Below are positions 32,369-43,319 of a stretch of DNA of 64,000 nucleotides, in pieces. This DNA is from Tholera decimalis. Taxonomy: Eukaryota > Arthropoda > Insecta > Lepidoptera > Noctuidae. The position numbers and the translations under genes were made by a program. The stretch is taken from positions 43,896,459-43,960,458 of the forward strand of contig OW964555.2 of NCBI GenBank assembly GCA_943138885.2, in the 5' to 3' direction. How positions within the stretch are numbered: position 1 is the first letter of the stretch; each line of letters begins with the position of its first letter. The notes below the pieces were generated by a model. The model had not been told where the DNA came from. It did not search any database and worked only from the letters and a program-made list of their open reading frames with translations.

Positions 32369-32570
32369 AGTCTATACTAATATTATAAAGCGGAAAAGTT
32401 TGCACGCGCTAATCTTCGAAAGTACTGGGTGGATTTGGATGAAATTTGGTATGGAAGTAGCTTGAAGCTTGAGGAAGGTTATACGTTTTACGCGACTGCA
32501 AAAAAGGAGAGTTAGGTTTTTACCGTGATAGAATCCACGGGAGCGAAGCCCCGCGTGAGTACTAGTAAAC
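32369..32570 (+). repeat. SINE-like repeat, second copy of the 28490 type
   Basis: Starts CTATACTAATATTATAAAGC and ends GAAGCCCCGCGTGAGTACTA; lacks the (TTTG)n of the 28490 copy. Confidence 0.65.
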
Positions 32571-32658
32571 CATAAAAGCACTAAAAAGTTAAAAATAATA
32601 CTAAAACCTACCTATATTAATAAACATAACCTAACCAACGATTAACTTATAATAAAAT

Positions 32659-33248
32659 TTAACAATTTTTTAGAGTCAATAATGAAGTCGAAGAATTCAA
32701 AGGGAGCAAGATTTCTTCAACAGGTTCCTCATTTTCCTTCTCCTGGTGATTGTTTGACGTTGAATTAGTCGCTATACCAACAATCGCCCACGGTGCATAC
32801 TTAATCTAAAAAAAAATATAATAAGTAAAACACCCTTAATATTGAACCTATGTCACCTAGAATGTAGTAACTCGAAATTTAAAAAAAGTACATTGTTAGT
32901 AGAGTATACTAGTGTTTACTTTAACATGTTCGAATGCGTGATTTTAAATGCTATGATTAACCAATAAGTATTTGTTTAAATATTAAAAAAATATCACAAA
33001 ATAACAGCAAATACAAATTCTTCTCCAATACTGTGTTATGTCTAAAATTACTTAATAAACCACCAAGAATGATGTAAGTAAAAATGTTATTTTAAATCGC
33101 AATTTTACGAATCAATTATAGTGTAACAACTACAAATACTTCAAGTATATTTTACGTTTAAATCAAATATAATGTATTAACTCGAATTAATAGTTAAACT
33201 TTTACATACCTGACTCAGCAATAACGTTAAAATTCTAATTAGTGCGTT
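32659..33248 (-). CDS. Possible 3' exons of a minus-strand host gene
   Basis: Exon at 33248-33210 (39 nt, NALIRILTLLLSQ), between TGTGTTTTAG and GTATGT, and exon at 32805-32659 after TTTTTTTTTAG, reading IKYAPWAIVGIATNSTSNNH... rich in acidic residues and ending LLTLKNC with TAA. Phases agree (0/0). No domain is recognised. They could be the 3' end of the gene whose first exon is at 38995-39279, with a LINE in the intervening intron. Support is only splice-site quality and phase. Confidence 0.25.
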
Positions 33249-33259
33249 CTAAAACACAA

Positions 33260-34040
33260 AGCGGCACGTCCCTCCTAGCCGAGTTTTGATCGTAACTAAA
33301 GATGATGCAATATTCGGTGGCAGAATATGATGGTTGGTCATCATGAACAATGACTCATGGTGCCATATCTTATTTGTTTTTTGTACTATTCCAACAACGG
33401 TATTATTGACGCGTAGGGAATTGAATTTTACGATTGAATATGATGTTATCTGAAATTTGACATTTTTTGAGTTACTGCAGTATTGTATTATTAGTGCGAT
33501 ATATAGCCATCTGTTGACAATTTAACGTACCTGGTAGACAGTAAATAGTACTGGGGCCAATTTATAGATGGCAACTCTTTCTTTACTTCGCTGTCAAAAT
33601 GTACCGAGTGTCCTCCCCCTGCTTTACAGAAACGTAAACAAACAAAGTATTGCATAAATAATATTGAATTCTCCTCCCGCGCGCACACGTAGCTGACGTG
33701 CACTAAGTTCCTCCGTAGTAAATAAAATTACTAAACCGAAGCAAATCTAAGCTAATTTAATACTTCTATAATGTCATAAAATCAGTAACAGTAACTACTA
33801 AGTGAAATGTGTTTGTTATAATCACAATAAATTAACTGAGTAAAGTTAAACAAATACAGCAAGTCATCGTAGTCGCAAGTAAACAACCAGTGAGTCACCA
33901 AGCTGCTTCGCTCCAATTCATCGGCTGGCGGTGAGTCAGACAACGCACGACGACCCAAAACGCTACCATATATGGTCACAAACTCCAACACAGCTAGCCC
34001 ACTGGTGGAATACATCGGTGATTTTCGTCACAATATCGTA
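33260..34040. other. No gene recognised
   Basis: Contains a segment (33555-33585, GGGGCCAATTTATAGATGGC) that resembles the reverse of 30805-30825, so an unclassified repeat may span both. No supported gene. Confidence 0.3.
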
Positions 34041-34047
34041 AGACATC

Positions 34048-34120
34048 GTAGCAGGATACGTCTTCCTGCGGACTTTCGAGTGGCGAGTTGTGAGTTCGAA
34101 TCCGAGCCCGCGCATTTATT
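34048..34120 (+). repeat. tRNA-like segment upstream of LINE copy 2
   Basis: GGATACGTCTTCCTGCGG... followed by GTGAGTTCGAATCCGAG, a B-box-like motif, just before the LINE 5' UTR. It may be an internal pol III-like motif of the 5' UTR or a separate SINE piece. Confidence 0.3.
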
Positions 34121-34227
34121 TTTGGTTTTTGATTTTTCACTTTTTGTGTGATTGTTTGTACTTTTCTCACAATAAAGGAGCTATTATTGTTAATTTGTTG
34201 GACTAAGTCCTACAAAAAGATATAACA

Positions 34228-35136
34228 ATGCCACTTCAACGATCTCCTTTAAAGACACCCACTATCTCTGAGTCAGAAGCTGAATCGAGCACAGGCACTC
34301 AAACTCAGACCCTTATGAAAAAACTTACCCTTTCTCCGGCTGTTCCTGAAAACGAACATATAACTACCCGTAAACGTAAACATGTTAATGACTACTCCAC
34401 CTTTATGAAGGAGATCCATGATATGTTGAAATCTCATACAGCTCAGATGGACAGCAACTTAGAGTCTATACAGATAACAATGAAGGAGATAATTTCACAG
34501 AACACTGAAATAAAAGAAAAATTAACCACTATGACTAAACTATATGATGATATTGTCATTAGAACAGAGAAGTTGGAAGCTGAGAGGAGATCAGATTTTA
34601 ACTATATTATTCAGCTAGAAGATCGAATCGACAACTTGGAAAGGATGTCATGCCTGTCGAAAATGGAAATAAGAAATATTCCGAAACCGCCGGGAGAGTC
34701 TAAGGAGTACCTGCACAAAATTGTCACAGAAACGGCCACGGTTCTCGGTGTATCCATCCAACGGCATGAAATTAAGGATTTGTTCCGGCTAAACAGGAGG
34801 GAGGGCGTATCACCAATAATAGTGGATTTTACGAACATGCATATTAAAGGCGATTTTATTAAAAATGCACGGGTCTTTAATAAGACTAATAAAGAAGATA
34901 AGTTAAACACTTCACATATAAAATTAGAGGGCCCTCCTAAGCCTATATTCCTGTCAGAGTGCCTAACACCAAAAGCTCAGCATCTATTCTACCTTGCTAG
35001 AAAATTCGCCAAAGAGAATAACTATATGTTTTGCTGGACTTCTCTCGGTAAAGTATTCCTAAGAAAGAGTGAGGGAGAAAAGCAAATCCCTATTAAAAAC
35101 GAAGCAGACATAAATCTCCTACATCAAACTAAATGA
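34228..35136 (+). CDS. LINE ORF1 protein with FP-like C-terminal domain
   Basis: 302 residues. The N-terminal ~60 are Ser/Thr-rich with a basic patch (TTRKRKHVND); about 65-150 is heptad-rich coiled coil (EKLTTMTKLYDDIVIRTEKL, QLEDRIDNLERMS). Then MEIRNIPKPPGESKEYLHKI, KDLFRLNRREG and VDFTNMHIKGDF form an RRM-like fold, and the C-terminus has FCWTSLGKVFLRKSEGEK. This arrangement is like the baculovirus FP (25K) protein family and insect LINE ORF1 proteins related to it, and functionally parallels L1 ORF1 (RNA-binding trimer). Expected role: coat the element's RNA. The ATG at 34228 follows ATAACA and begins MPLQRSPLKTPT; no earlier in-frame ATG is convincing. The 99-codon frame opposite it is a shadow. 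Confidence 0.8.
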   Translation: MPLQRSPLKTPTISESEAESSTGTQTQTLMKKLTLSPAVPENEHITTRKRKHVNDYSTFMKEIHDMLKSHTAQMDSNLESIQITMKEIISQNTEIKEKLTTMTKLYDDIVIRTEKLEAERRSDFNYIIQLEDRIDNLERMSCLSKMEIRNIPKPPGESKEYLHKIVTETATVLGVSIQRHEIKDLFRLNRREGVSPIIVDFTNMHIKGDFIKNARVFNKTNKEDKLNTSHIKLEGPPKPIFLSECLTPKAQHLFYLARKFAKENNYMFCWTSLGKVFLRKSEGEKQIPIKNEADINLLHQTK

Positions 35137-35482
35137 CTAGCTGAGTATTTATACACCTATTATCCTGCAAACCCGTATTACTATCATAAGTTTTTTATTC
35201 TTACATTTTGCATGCTATGTATTCAATTAAAATTATCTGATATGCTCACACTGTTAGTAATTAAGTATTTCTGTCATTGTTCTTTCCACTGTTCAACTAC
35301 TTACATTCACCACACATCGAAACATAACACTCACACATTATTCTTACTAAAACACAAAACACTCTCGTGCATTTCATTGTGTGCCTTTAATACAGCATAT
35401 TCTGCAGCTTTTGATGTTCCGACGATTTGTCTCTGCTATACCATTGCTTCCAGTTTTGTTTCGGTTTCTACCTACAAAGAAT

Positions 35483-38416
35483 ATGGTTGATATACAAGAT
35501 ATCGCAAATGACATTGACCATGTAGTCAGTGTCGGCGATGCTATAGCTATTGACATTCCGGAACACTGCAAGGCTGCTTTTAAATCAGGTGCGTTTTCAG
35601 TCTTAAATCAAAATATCAGAAGTCTAAATCGTAATTATGACGGGCTTGCTGTTCTCCTCGAGAGACTAGACATCAATTACGATCTTATTATGCTTACAGA
35701 ATCATGGCTATCCGAAAATTCGATCATACCTGAAATGATAAATTACACAACTCATAGTACTAAATCCCACCTTAATCAAAATGATGGTATCGTATTATAC
35801 CTGAAAGATAGCATACACGCGAATGTCTATGAACCAAATTATTGTGAAGAAGTAAATTGCCTTGTGACAACAATCAACAACGATTTAGCTGTTGTATCAA
35901 TGTACAGACCTCCAGCATTCAAAAACCTAGATCCCTTTTTAAAGTCTTTAGATAAAATCTTGTCCAGTATTAAACAATATAAAAACATAGTTTTAATGGG
36001 CGATTTAAATATTAATATTAAACTTGAACAGCTGAAGCCTAAACTTACAGAATACTTAAATCTGCTAGCGTCCCACGGCCTTCTTACCACCCACACTCTA
36101 CCGACTAGAGAATCAAACTGTCTTGACCACTGCTTCGTCAAAACAAAACTAAAACCGTTGACTATAGTTTGTAATTCAATCCTAACTGACCACTCGAGTG
36201 TTATGATATCGCTACCTCTAAAAATGAAAAATAGACCAAAGAAAAACCCCTTCCATAGAAAAACCGACTACGATGCTGCTACTAGAGACCTAAAACAGAT
36301 TGATTGGGAAGAAAGATTTCACAATGATGACCCAAACGCAATGATGAACATCTTCTTGAAAACCATCACAGACATCCTTTCAAATCACACACACATCGTC
36401 AAACAGTCTAGGCGACAAATAATCGTTAAGCCCTGGATTACACCAGGTCTATGTAGATGTATGAGGAATCGCGATCAACTTCACCAAAAACTAAGAAAGG
36501 ATCCAGAAAGCCCAACCCTTACCATAACTTACAAGCGCTACCGAAACACATGTAATAATCTACTAAAAAACCTTAAAAACAATTATTTTAAATTAGAATT
36601 AGCTAAGTCTAGTAACAATATAAAAAAACAATGGGGATTGGTAAAAGAAATGGCTAATTTAAACAGCTATCCAAAAATGCCATCAGATCTTTTTTCCACC
36701 TATTCAACACATCAGGACGCGTTAAATAACATAAATAGCTACTTTGTCAATGTCGGTAGTAATTTGGCAAACACCATCCTGTCCAGGACCCTCACAAATG
36801 AGACAGATCTGATCAGGCTGTGTAGACCAAAACCGAATAGCGGAACCCTAAACTCTTTCATGCTTCTCCCAACAGACCAACTTGAAATTAAAGAAATAAT
36901 TGCTAACATAAAAGCAAAGAATTCCTCGGGATGGGACGGTGTATCTACGTTTTTTATTAAAAGAGCAGTGGATTTCCTTATTGCACCACTAGCACACGTA
37001 TGTAATGCTTGTTTTTCAAAAGGAGTCTTTCCAGATGCCCTTAAAAAGTCTGTCACCATTCCTATATATAAAGCAGGAGACAAAACTGTAGTGTCGAATT
37101 ATAGACCGATCTCTTTGCTACCTAGTTTTTCAAAAATTCTAGAGAAACTAATAAATAAGAGGCTAAAACACTACCTAGAAACTCATAATCTTATCTCGGG
37201 TAATCAGTTCGGGTTCAGGGAAAAAATATCAACCGCTGACGCTCTTCACAAACTAACTTCGTATGTAGTTGAAAACATGGATAGGGGACAGAAGTCTCTA
37301 GGCATATTCCTAGACCTAGCAAAGGCCTTCGACACCGTCTCTATACCCATCCTCCTGAACAAACTCGATACCTTAGGAATTCGAGGAATACCTCTCCAAT
37401 TTTTCCAAGATTACTTGACAAACCGGAAACAGGTTATAAAAATTGATAACAGTATAAGCCATGAGGAAAATGTCACATTCGGAGTGCCTCAAGGCAGTGT
37501 ATTGGGTCCTACGCTGTTTTTAATATATATTAATGACCTCTGCAATTTGCTTTTAGAAAATGGTCAAATAGTAACATTTGCGGATGACACAGTATTATTA
37601 TTCAGCTCTAAATCGTGGAAAGATGTAACCGAAGCAGCAAATAAAGGTTTTGCTCTAGTAACCTCATGGCTGGACAATCATCTGTTGACACTTAATCTTG
37701 ACAAAACGAAATATATTACATTCACAATTAACAGTAGAACTCAACCGTCTCCTAACGCAATAACCATACAAACTCACCATTGCAACATTCAGAGTACTTG
37801 TCATTGTAACCCAATCACCAGAACCAATTCCATAAGATATCTAGGTGTAATAGTAGACCAAAACTTAAACTGGAAAGAACACGTCATTAAGGTAAATAAT
37901 CGCGCAAGAAAGCTAATTTATATTTTTAAAACTATTAGAAATGCATGTGACATTAACTTACTGATAAAAATCTATTTAGCACTATGCCAATCCATACTGG
38001 TATACGGCCTGAATGTGTGGGGAGGAACCTCAAAAACAACCATGTTGTCTGTCGAAAGAGCCCAACGCATAGTACTTAAAGTAATTTCTCGCAAAAAGTA
38101 CACTTATCCGACACACCTACTTTACTCAGAACTAGGAGTCCTTACGGTGAGAAAATTATTCATTAAGCAACAGATCATGGCACAGCATAAAATAAAACCG
38201 CACTTTGCTAAAAGGCGGCGACTAGATATTGTTTATAACGTACCCAAATTTAGAACATCTTTTGCACACAAATTTCACAATTATCTCGGTCCTAGCCTTT
38301 ACAACAAAATAAGCAAAGATGTAAAATTGAAGAATCTTGATAGCCAAACATGCAAAAAAGCTATTGAAAAATATTTGAAAGCACTGGACTACAACAGCAC
38401 TGAAAAACTACTTTAG
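35483..38416 (+). CDS. LINE ORF2: endonuclease-reverse transcriptase
   Basis: Intact, about 977 residues from MVDIQDIANDIDHVV. That start matches ORF2 of copy 1 better than the upstream in-frame ATG at 35381, whose 34 extra residues are hydrophobic. AP-type endonuclease: LNQNIRSLNRNYDG, LTESWLSE, MYRPPAFKN, LMGDLNINIK, LTDHSSVM. RT: SGWDGVSTFFIKRA, NYRPISLLPSFSKILEKLIN, FLDLAKAFDTVS, FGVPQGSVLGPTLFLIYIND, TFADDTVLLF with the catalytic Asp pair. A C-terminal domain follows, with a CHCNP Cys/His stretch at about 37795-37815 and ERAQRIVLKVISRKK. No RNase H domain. Function: target-primed reverse transcription in the nucleus. Likely translated after ORF1 from the same RNA; the 346-bp gap is unusual for tight coupling. 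Confidence 0.9.
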   Translation: MVDIQDIANDIDHVVSVGDAIAIDIPEHCKAAFKSGAFSVLNQNIRSLNRNYDGLAVLLERLDINYDLIMLTESWLSENSIIPEMINYTTHSTKSHLNQNDGIVLYLKDSIHANVYEPNYCEEVNCLVTTINNDLAVVSMYRPPAFKNLDPFLKSLDKILSSIKQYKNIVLMGDLNINIKLEQLKPKLTEYLNLLASHGLLTTHTLPTRESNCLDHCFVKTKLKPLTIVCNSILTDHSSVMISLPLKMKNRPKKNPFHRKTDYDAATRDLKQIDWEERFHNDDPNAMMNIFLKTITDILSNHTHIVKQSRRQIIVKPWITPGLCRCMRNRDQLHQKLRKDPESPTLTITYKRYRNTCNNLLKNLKNNYFKLELAKSSNNIKKQWGLVKEMANLNSYPKMPSDLFSTYSTHQDALNNINSYFVNVGSNLANTILSRTLTNETDLIRLCRPKPNSGTLNSFMLLPTDQLEIKEIIANIKAKNSSGWDGVSTFFIKRAVDFLIAPLAHVCNACFSKGVFPDALKKSVTIPIYKAGDKTVVSNYRPISLLPSFSKILEKLINKRLKHYLETHNLISGNQFGFREKISTADALHKLTSYVVENMDRGQKSLGIFLDLAKAFDTVSIPILLNKLDTLGIRGIPLQFFQDYLTNRKQVIKIDNSISHEENVTFGVPQGSVLGPTLFLIYINDLCNLLLENGQIVTFADDTVLLFSSKSWKDVTEAANKGFALVTSWLDNHLLTLNLDKTKYITFTINSRTQPSPNAITIQTHHCNIQSTCHCNPITRTNSIRYLGVIVDQNLNWKEHVIKVNNRARKLIYIFKTIRNACDINLLIKIYLALCQSILVYGLNVWGGTSKTTMLSVERAQRIVLKVISRKKYTYPTHLLYSELGVLTVRKLFIKQQIMAQHKIKPHFAKRRRLDIVYNVPKFRTSFAHKFHNYLGPSLYNKISKDVKLKNLDSQTCKKAIEKYLKALDYNSTEKLL

Positions 38417-38994
38417 AACGATGTTATAATCAAGGCACATAAATAAATAAATAATAAAGCACTCTTAACTGTACACATACAGAAATACACACATACATAA
38501 AAACATATACACATATACATACACCCACACACAGACAATTACAATCGTTTGTAACTTAATTAATATAATTACCTATACAGTACGTAATCAAACTGATGCT
38601 ATGTGACTTAACTGGAACCTTGTGGGAATCTGTTGTTCAAGGGTTGAGGATGACTATCCCCTCGTGATACAGTTTTATACTAGTACGAGTGGATAGGGCG
38701 AATCAGTCTAAAGACAGCCCAATCATAACCATATTTACATTGTACCTTTATACTCAACGATCTGTTTATTTTTGTGTTTATTATTAAGTTACTCTGTATG
38801 GTTGTCTAAATTTGTGTGAATAAATAAATAAAAAAAAAAAAAAAAAAAAAATAGCTTCATATCAGCATATTATGAAATTCTAAACTAATAATGATGTTAT
38901 AACGTAAGTATCAAATCCCTATAATAAGGAAACATTACACTACGCAATATAAGTTGTTGAGTATGTAACTTGTATGTTTTTATAATTAACTTAC

Positions 38995-39279
38995 TTGCTG
39001 TGGTGCAATTCATTGCTGAAATATAGACCGAACTTCCACATTGCTCAAGGTAAATCTCTTAAGTCTTCGTGTATCCACGCCACAATTGACACAGAGATGA
39101 CTCCGTGGTAAACTGGTAAGTTTGTGTAAATCAGGTTCCATAATCGTGTCAAATCCTTCGTGAAAAACAGGTATGGTCTGAATTGGCAGGCCAGTGTCGT
39201 CGTAGAAGGCGGTTACAGAACCCAATGTAAATCCAAGGTCATCATCGGGAACGATTAAAGGGTCCATAATCGTAATCAA
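38995..39279 (-). CDS. Possible first exon of a minus-strand host gene
   Basis: Reads MITIMDPLIVPDDDLGFTLG... or starts at MDPL (39267), and continues HLCVNCGVDTRRLKRFTLSN and VRSIFQQ, then TGA (39010-39012), then five more codons to a good donor (CAA|GTAAGT). A CVNC pair suggests a small zinc-binding motif, reminiscent of but not matching a ZAD domain. If the TGA were TGG (Trp) the exon would splice in phase 0 to 33248. Unrecognised family; either a short intact protein ending at 39010 or a gene with a premature stop. Confidence 0.35.
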
Positions 39280-40215
39280 AGTCGTCAGAATATCAAATAG
39301 AAAAACGCAGTAGAAAAGAAATCACGGTTCACAAAGAAACAGAACTAAACAAAATGTTAAATGTCAGTCAGTTGTCCATTACGATTTTTTTGACGTAGGG
39401 ATGACGCTAGGAAATCAATTTATTGAAAAAAATATTTTTTGAGAAAATGGAAACACGGAATCAGTTAAATAGTTCGAATTTAGAAGCTCGATGATGGACA
39501 AACCTTTTCTTGTCTCTAAATAAAATAATAAAAGCGAAACAACTACATAATAAAAATAGATTTTTCATAAATCGATTTTTGGAAACTGGTATTAGTGTAT
39601 CGATTTTTTTTTTCAGTAAAAGTTTCCATCCCTACTTTGCAAGGATTGACCAGCGACCGGAAGCGTAAATAAGGCAATAAACGATGGAGTTTCTTGAATA
39701 ACTCGGCTTTTAATTCCTGAGTTTTCATTACCAATAAATATAGCAATATTTTAATTACTACATGGGTATTTGTTTTGTATTTATCACATTGATGGGCAAA
39801 ATATGGCCAAGAATAGACGTTTTCCTTTCATTAAAATCGATCCAGTAGATCCGGAGATTAGCGTGTACAAACAGACAGACATTTTTTTTGCCGTTTTACC
39901 GTTTTATAATCCATCTCAACTATTATTTTTGTATAAAATTTAAATGTAGGTACAGACATACTTTTTTACTGTTTTGTTATATATATAGACGTATAGACAG
40001 ATAATATTTTTGTTCATTGATAGCGTGTATAGTGTTTATAATTTGTGGTGCCATGTCTTTTGAGTTGTATGGAGTAGGTAAGGCAGGATATATTAATATA
40101 TCTACCCAGGCAGATATATTACTTTGTGTAACTTTTATCATTAAAACTGCTTTAAAACGGTAAAAGAAATATCATGTAATTTTACACTGGCATGAAACTG
40201 GTGAAACTGCATTGA
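39280..40215. other. No gene recognised
   Basis: AT-rich. It holds a repeat-like phrase near 39830-39900 (AAATCGATCCAGTAGATCCG, ACAAACAGACAGACATTTTT) typical of insect short repeats. No coding segment. Confidence 0.4.
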
Positions 40216-40217
40216 TA

Positions 40218-40705
40218 TATTAAAAGGAGGAAGATACGGTACTAGTCACAGCGTTTGGTCCTACAAAACTAAGTGATTGCCCGTAGTTGGCGGGCGCTCA
40301 CTCTCAGTCGCATACGGAACGTTGTTGATCACACAGCTCAAGAAATTCTCGTCTCTTCGTGTTTTTAAGGATTTTTTTGGAATAAATACGCATCAAAATA
40401 ACTTCTTGTGTAGCTAGACAGTGTTTTAATTACACCAGGAAGAAAAGTAAGACACTTATTACGTAGGTACTTACCTAATACATGCAATCTTATTTCATTC
40501 ATAAGCGCAAACATTCGGCAGCTGAGGCGATTTCGCTCGCACTACAGCGCCGTCTCCTATCTCTATCCTTGTCTATCGGTAACTGTAGGTTTGGGACTGA
40601 TGACGACACTGAACTCAGATGTGTGAGTTACTGTGCATGTATTCGTGTGCCGAGCCCAGGTTTACTGATTACGATGTAAGACAGTAACATATCTTCCTCC
40701 TTTTT
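40218..40705. repeat. Segment bounded by inverted AGGAGGAAGATA motifs
   Basis: AAAAGGAGGAAGATACGGTA at 40222 and ATATCTTCCTCCTTTTTAAC at 40688 are inverted copies of about 14 bases. Between them is G+C-richer sequence with AATAAATACGC (40380). It may be an unclassified element; an LTR was considered but TG...CA ends are not found. Confidence 0.3.
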
Positions 40706-41236
40706 AACCGACTTCTAAAAAAGGAGGAGGTTCTCAATTCGGATGTTTGTTTGTTTGTTTTTTTTTTATGTTTGTTCGGGCATAGCTCCGTCACTTGCCA
40801 ACCGAATTAAAAAAATCTTTTTTTTGTTGAAAAGGGTATACTTTCCAAATGGTCCCATGAAAATTTTGTCGAAATTGGACAAGCCGTTTCTGAAAAATCA
40901 ACAAAAGTTAAAAAAAAACATTTACGTTGATGATCTTTTCGTTTACTCTGCATTGCGTTTTTTGTTCGCGCATAACTCCGTTATGTACGAACCGATTTAG
41001 AAAATTCACTGACCCACTAAAAAGCACGAAAATAAAAACTTTTTGCAAAAAAATAAAACCGACTTCCATATCAAAACACTAAAAAGCCAAAAATAATTTT
41101 AATTTCGAAAGGCGGTGTGAAAAAAAAAAAGAAAATACAAAACCAATAACACCGACTACCGAAATTAAAATTATTTTTGGCTTTGTAGTGTTTTGATATG
41201 GAAGTCGGTTTTATTTTTTGCAAAAAAGTTTTTATA
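40705..41236. mobile_element. Foldback repeat, second copy (with flank)
   Basis: TTTTTAACCGACTTCTAAAA at 40707, the TTTTATGTTTGTTCGGGCAT block at 40764 shared with 11080, and the ~75-bp inverted repeat arms at about 41033-41107 and 41160-41236. Same layout as 11068-11541. Confidence 0.65.
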
Positions 41237-41266
41237 ATACATCAATGTGAAACTGGCATGTCTCAA

Positions 41267-41637
41267 GGCCCCCCGAGACGGTCCATCGGTTTGACTCAAA
41301 CATATAAATTTTGGTTTGACTCAAACCGTTTTGATCGTTTACAAAGGTAGTTTGAACGGTTTGTCATACATATAATACGAGTTTGAAGCATGTTTGATGA
41401 AATTTCATATTTTTGTTGTGTTTGACGCGCCATTTGATCGTGTTCCGACGCGTTTGAACAAACTCGGCTTAGTTTTGCGTTGGATTTTGTAGCGTGAGCT
41501 TGTGTTTGACGAAAATGTCGGACGAAGATATTGAAATTGTAACCAAACTGCGCAGTGCTGTTTGACAAAACGTTTGACAAACGGTAGCATCAAACACGTA
41601 AGGTTTGAATCAAACCGTTGGACCGTCTCGGGGGCCC
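41267..41637. mobile_element. MITE with ~35-bp terminal inverted repeats
   Basis: Left end GGCCCCCCGAGACGGTCCAT CGGTTTGACTC; inverted right end GGGCCCCCGAGACGGTCCAA CGGTTTGATTC. 371 bp long. It contains ATGTCGGACGAAGATATTGA, possibly the first codons of a transposase (MSDEDIEIV). No clear target duplication. Superfamily unassigned. Confidence 0.7.
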
Positions 41638-41699
41638 TTTAGGACTTAAAATCCGAAGATATGTGACATCTCAATCCACCAACACGCAATGGGACCACG

Positions 41700-42225
41700 T
41701 GGTGGACTACGATACGACCCATTCTCTAGAGAAGAGGTCTGTCTCAGCCATGATATCCATAGAGGTGTAGAGCTGGTTATGATATGTTAAGCCTGCAATA
41801 CATGTTGGCCGAGCGTTGTAGAATGAAGGCCAACCAACATGTAGACGGTATATTAGCCTTGTCTTGCTATCGCTCGGTGTCACTTGCCTAGTTGGCCGAG
41901 TGGAGGCCAGCGCCAACGTGTATAGAGCTCATTTGGTGCAACTTGTCTTCGCTCGCCGTTGCTCGTGATCACTTGCCTCACATCGGATCGGTGTCGGTTT
42001 TTGGTCACAAATCAAAGGCGCTCGCCTGCGCTCGGCCAACGTGTGTGCAACTCTACAGACCCTCTTCTACATTGGTCGTCTGCAATATCGATTCTAAATA
42101 GCTATACCCCGCCGCGACTATTTTTTTTTTTTAATTTTTAGGGATGTTTCTTAAACTTCTTCTAAGTATTTTTTGTGTAGAGGGTTTTTTAAATTTTTAA
42201 TTTCATTTTTATTTTATGTTTTATA
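41700..42225. other. Unclassified, repeat-like
   Basis: Contains recurring TTGGCCGAGYG and CTCGGCCAACGTGTG phrases in both orientations (41805, 41890, 42030), suggesting decayed repeat DNA. No gene. Confidence 0.3.
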
Positions 42226-42229
42226 AACA

Positions 42230-42690
42230 TTTCAACTACCATAGTTTTTGTCACTTTGACCAATTTCATGGAATGGACAGTTTTTGCAATATAGTACACG
42301 TGGTGCCCTTTCATTTGATATGCCACTTGGGTATATTTGACAATATTCAATTATTCATCCCCACTTTCACTACCTATATCTAGTAAATAGCTGAACCAAT
42401 TTTGATAACGCATGTCTGATTGTAATATACACGTCGTGTTCTTTCATTTGATACCCCACTTGGGTATATTTGACAACATTCGATTATTCATCCCCAATTC
42501 ACCCCCCACAACTTTCAAACTGCTCAACGGATTTTCATCAAACATGTCTAAGAACACTCGCACATAAGTCACATTTAATACAAAAAAAAAGTAAATTGAA
42601 CTCGCTTCATCCGGAGCTATGATGCCACAGACAAACAGACACACACACAGACAGACACGTCAAACTTTTTTTGCATCGAGGGTTAAAAAG
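42230..42690 (+). repeat. Short repeat with internal ~130-bp duplication
   Basis: The phrase CTTTCATTTGATAYSCCACT TGGGTATATTTGACAA occurs at 42308 and 42440, each followed by ATTATTCATCCCC. It ends ACAGACAGACACGTCAAAC. Common lepidopteran style; no ORF. Confidence 0.55.
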
Positions 42691-42699
42691 ATTGCACTC

Positions 42700-43140
42700 G
42701 TAAGTATGTATACCTACTTATTTTCTATTTGGACCGCTTACAAACCGATTTTGGTAAAACATCTTCCGATAATGATAAACTATTGATAATACGTGTAAAG
42801 CGTTAAACTTAAATAGGTTATAGTCCTAGCCTACGGCACGTCTAACGAGGCGTACCCACTTTATGTATCCATTAGAGACAGTTCATGAGAGAAAGAACAG
42901 CTGTAGTCCACTGGATACAAGCACAGGACAGTAGCGACAATTTCGACAATTGTAGCTACCAAAAAAAAAAAAGTAAAAATAAAACCCAAGCAGTTAAAAA
43001 TATTCAAATAAAAAAAACACTTCAAATCAATTCTATGATTAAACTGAAATAAATGCTGATATCGTGTGCTGTATTTAATTTTGTTTCTGCTGATTGCCAT
43101 CGTTCTATGAATCGGGGAAAAAATTATTATCAAAACAAAA
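42700..43140. other. No gene recognised
   Basis: AT-rich spacer before the third foldback copy; no coding segment. Confidence 0.35.
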
Positions 43141-43145
43141 ATTAT

Positions 43146-43310
43146 CAAAACACTACAAAGCCAAAAATAATTTTAATTTCGGAAGGCGGTGTGAAAAAAA
43201 AAGAAAATACAAAACCAATAACACCGACTACCGAAATTAAAATTATTTTTGGCTTTGTAGTGTTTTGATATGGAAGTCGGTTTTATTTTTTGCAAATAGT
43301 TTTTTTAGAA
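43146..43310. mobile_element. Foldback repeat, third copy (left arm shortened)
   Basis: Starts inside the left arm at ATCAAAACACTACAAAGCC; spacer and right arm (to TCGGTTTTATTTTTTGCAAA) as in the other copies. Confidence 0.65.
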
Positions 43311-43319
43311 ATCGGTTAA

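Larger units (their letters stand above)
34120..38852 (+). mobile_element. Non-LTR retrotransposon (LINE copy 2), both ORFs open
   Basis: ORF1 (34228-35136) and ORF2 (35483-38416) are both uninterrupted, followed by a CA-rich 3' UTR and a (AAATA)n/poly(A) tail (38819-38852). The proteins match LINE copy 1. I could not find a matching target duplication, and the 5' limit is uncertain. Intact ORFs and a long pure A tail point to recent insertion. It lies in the opposite orientation to the flanking possible host exons. Confidence 0.85.

Noticed and set aside
40218..40705. Solo LTR
   Set aside because: The inverted AGGAGGAAGATA motifs lack TG...CA ends and no target duplication is visible.
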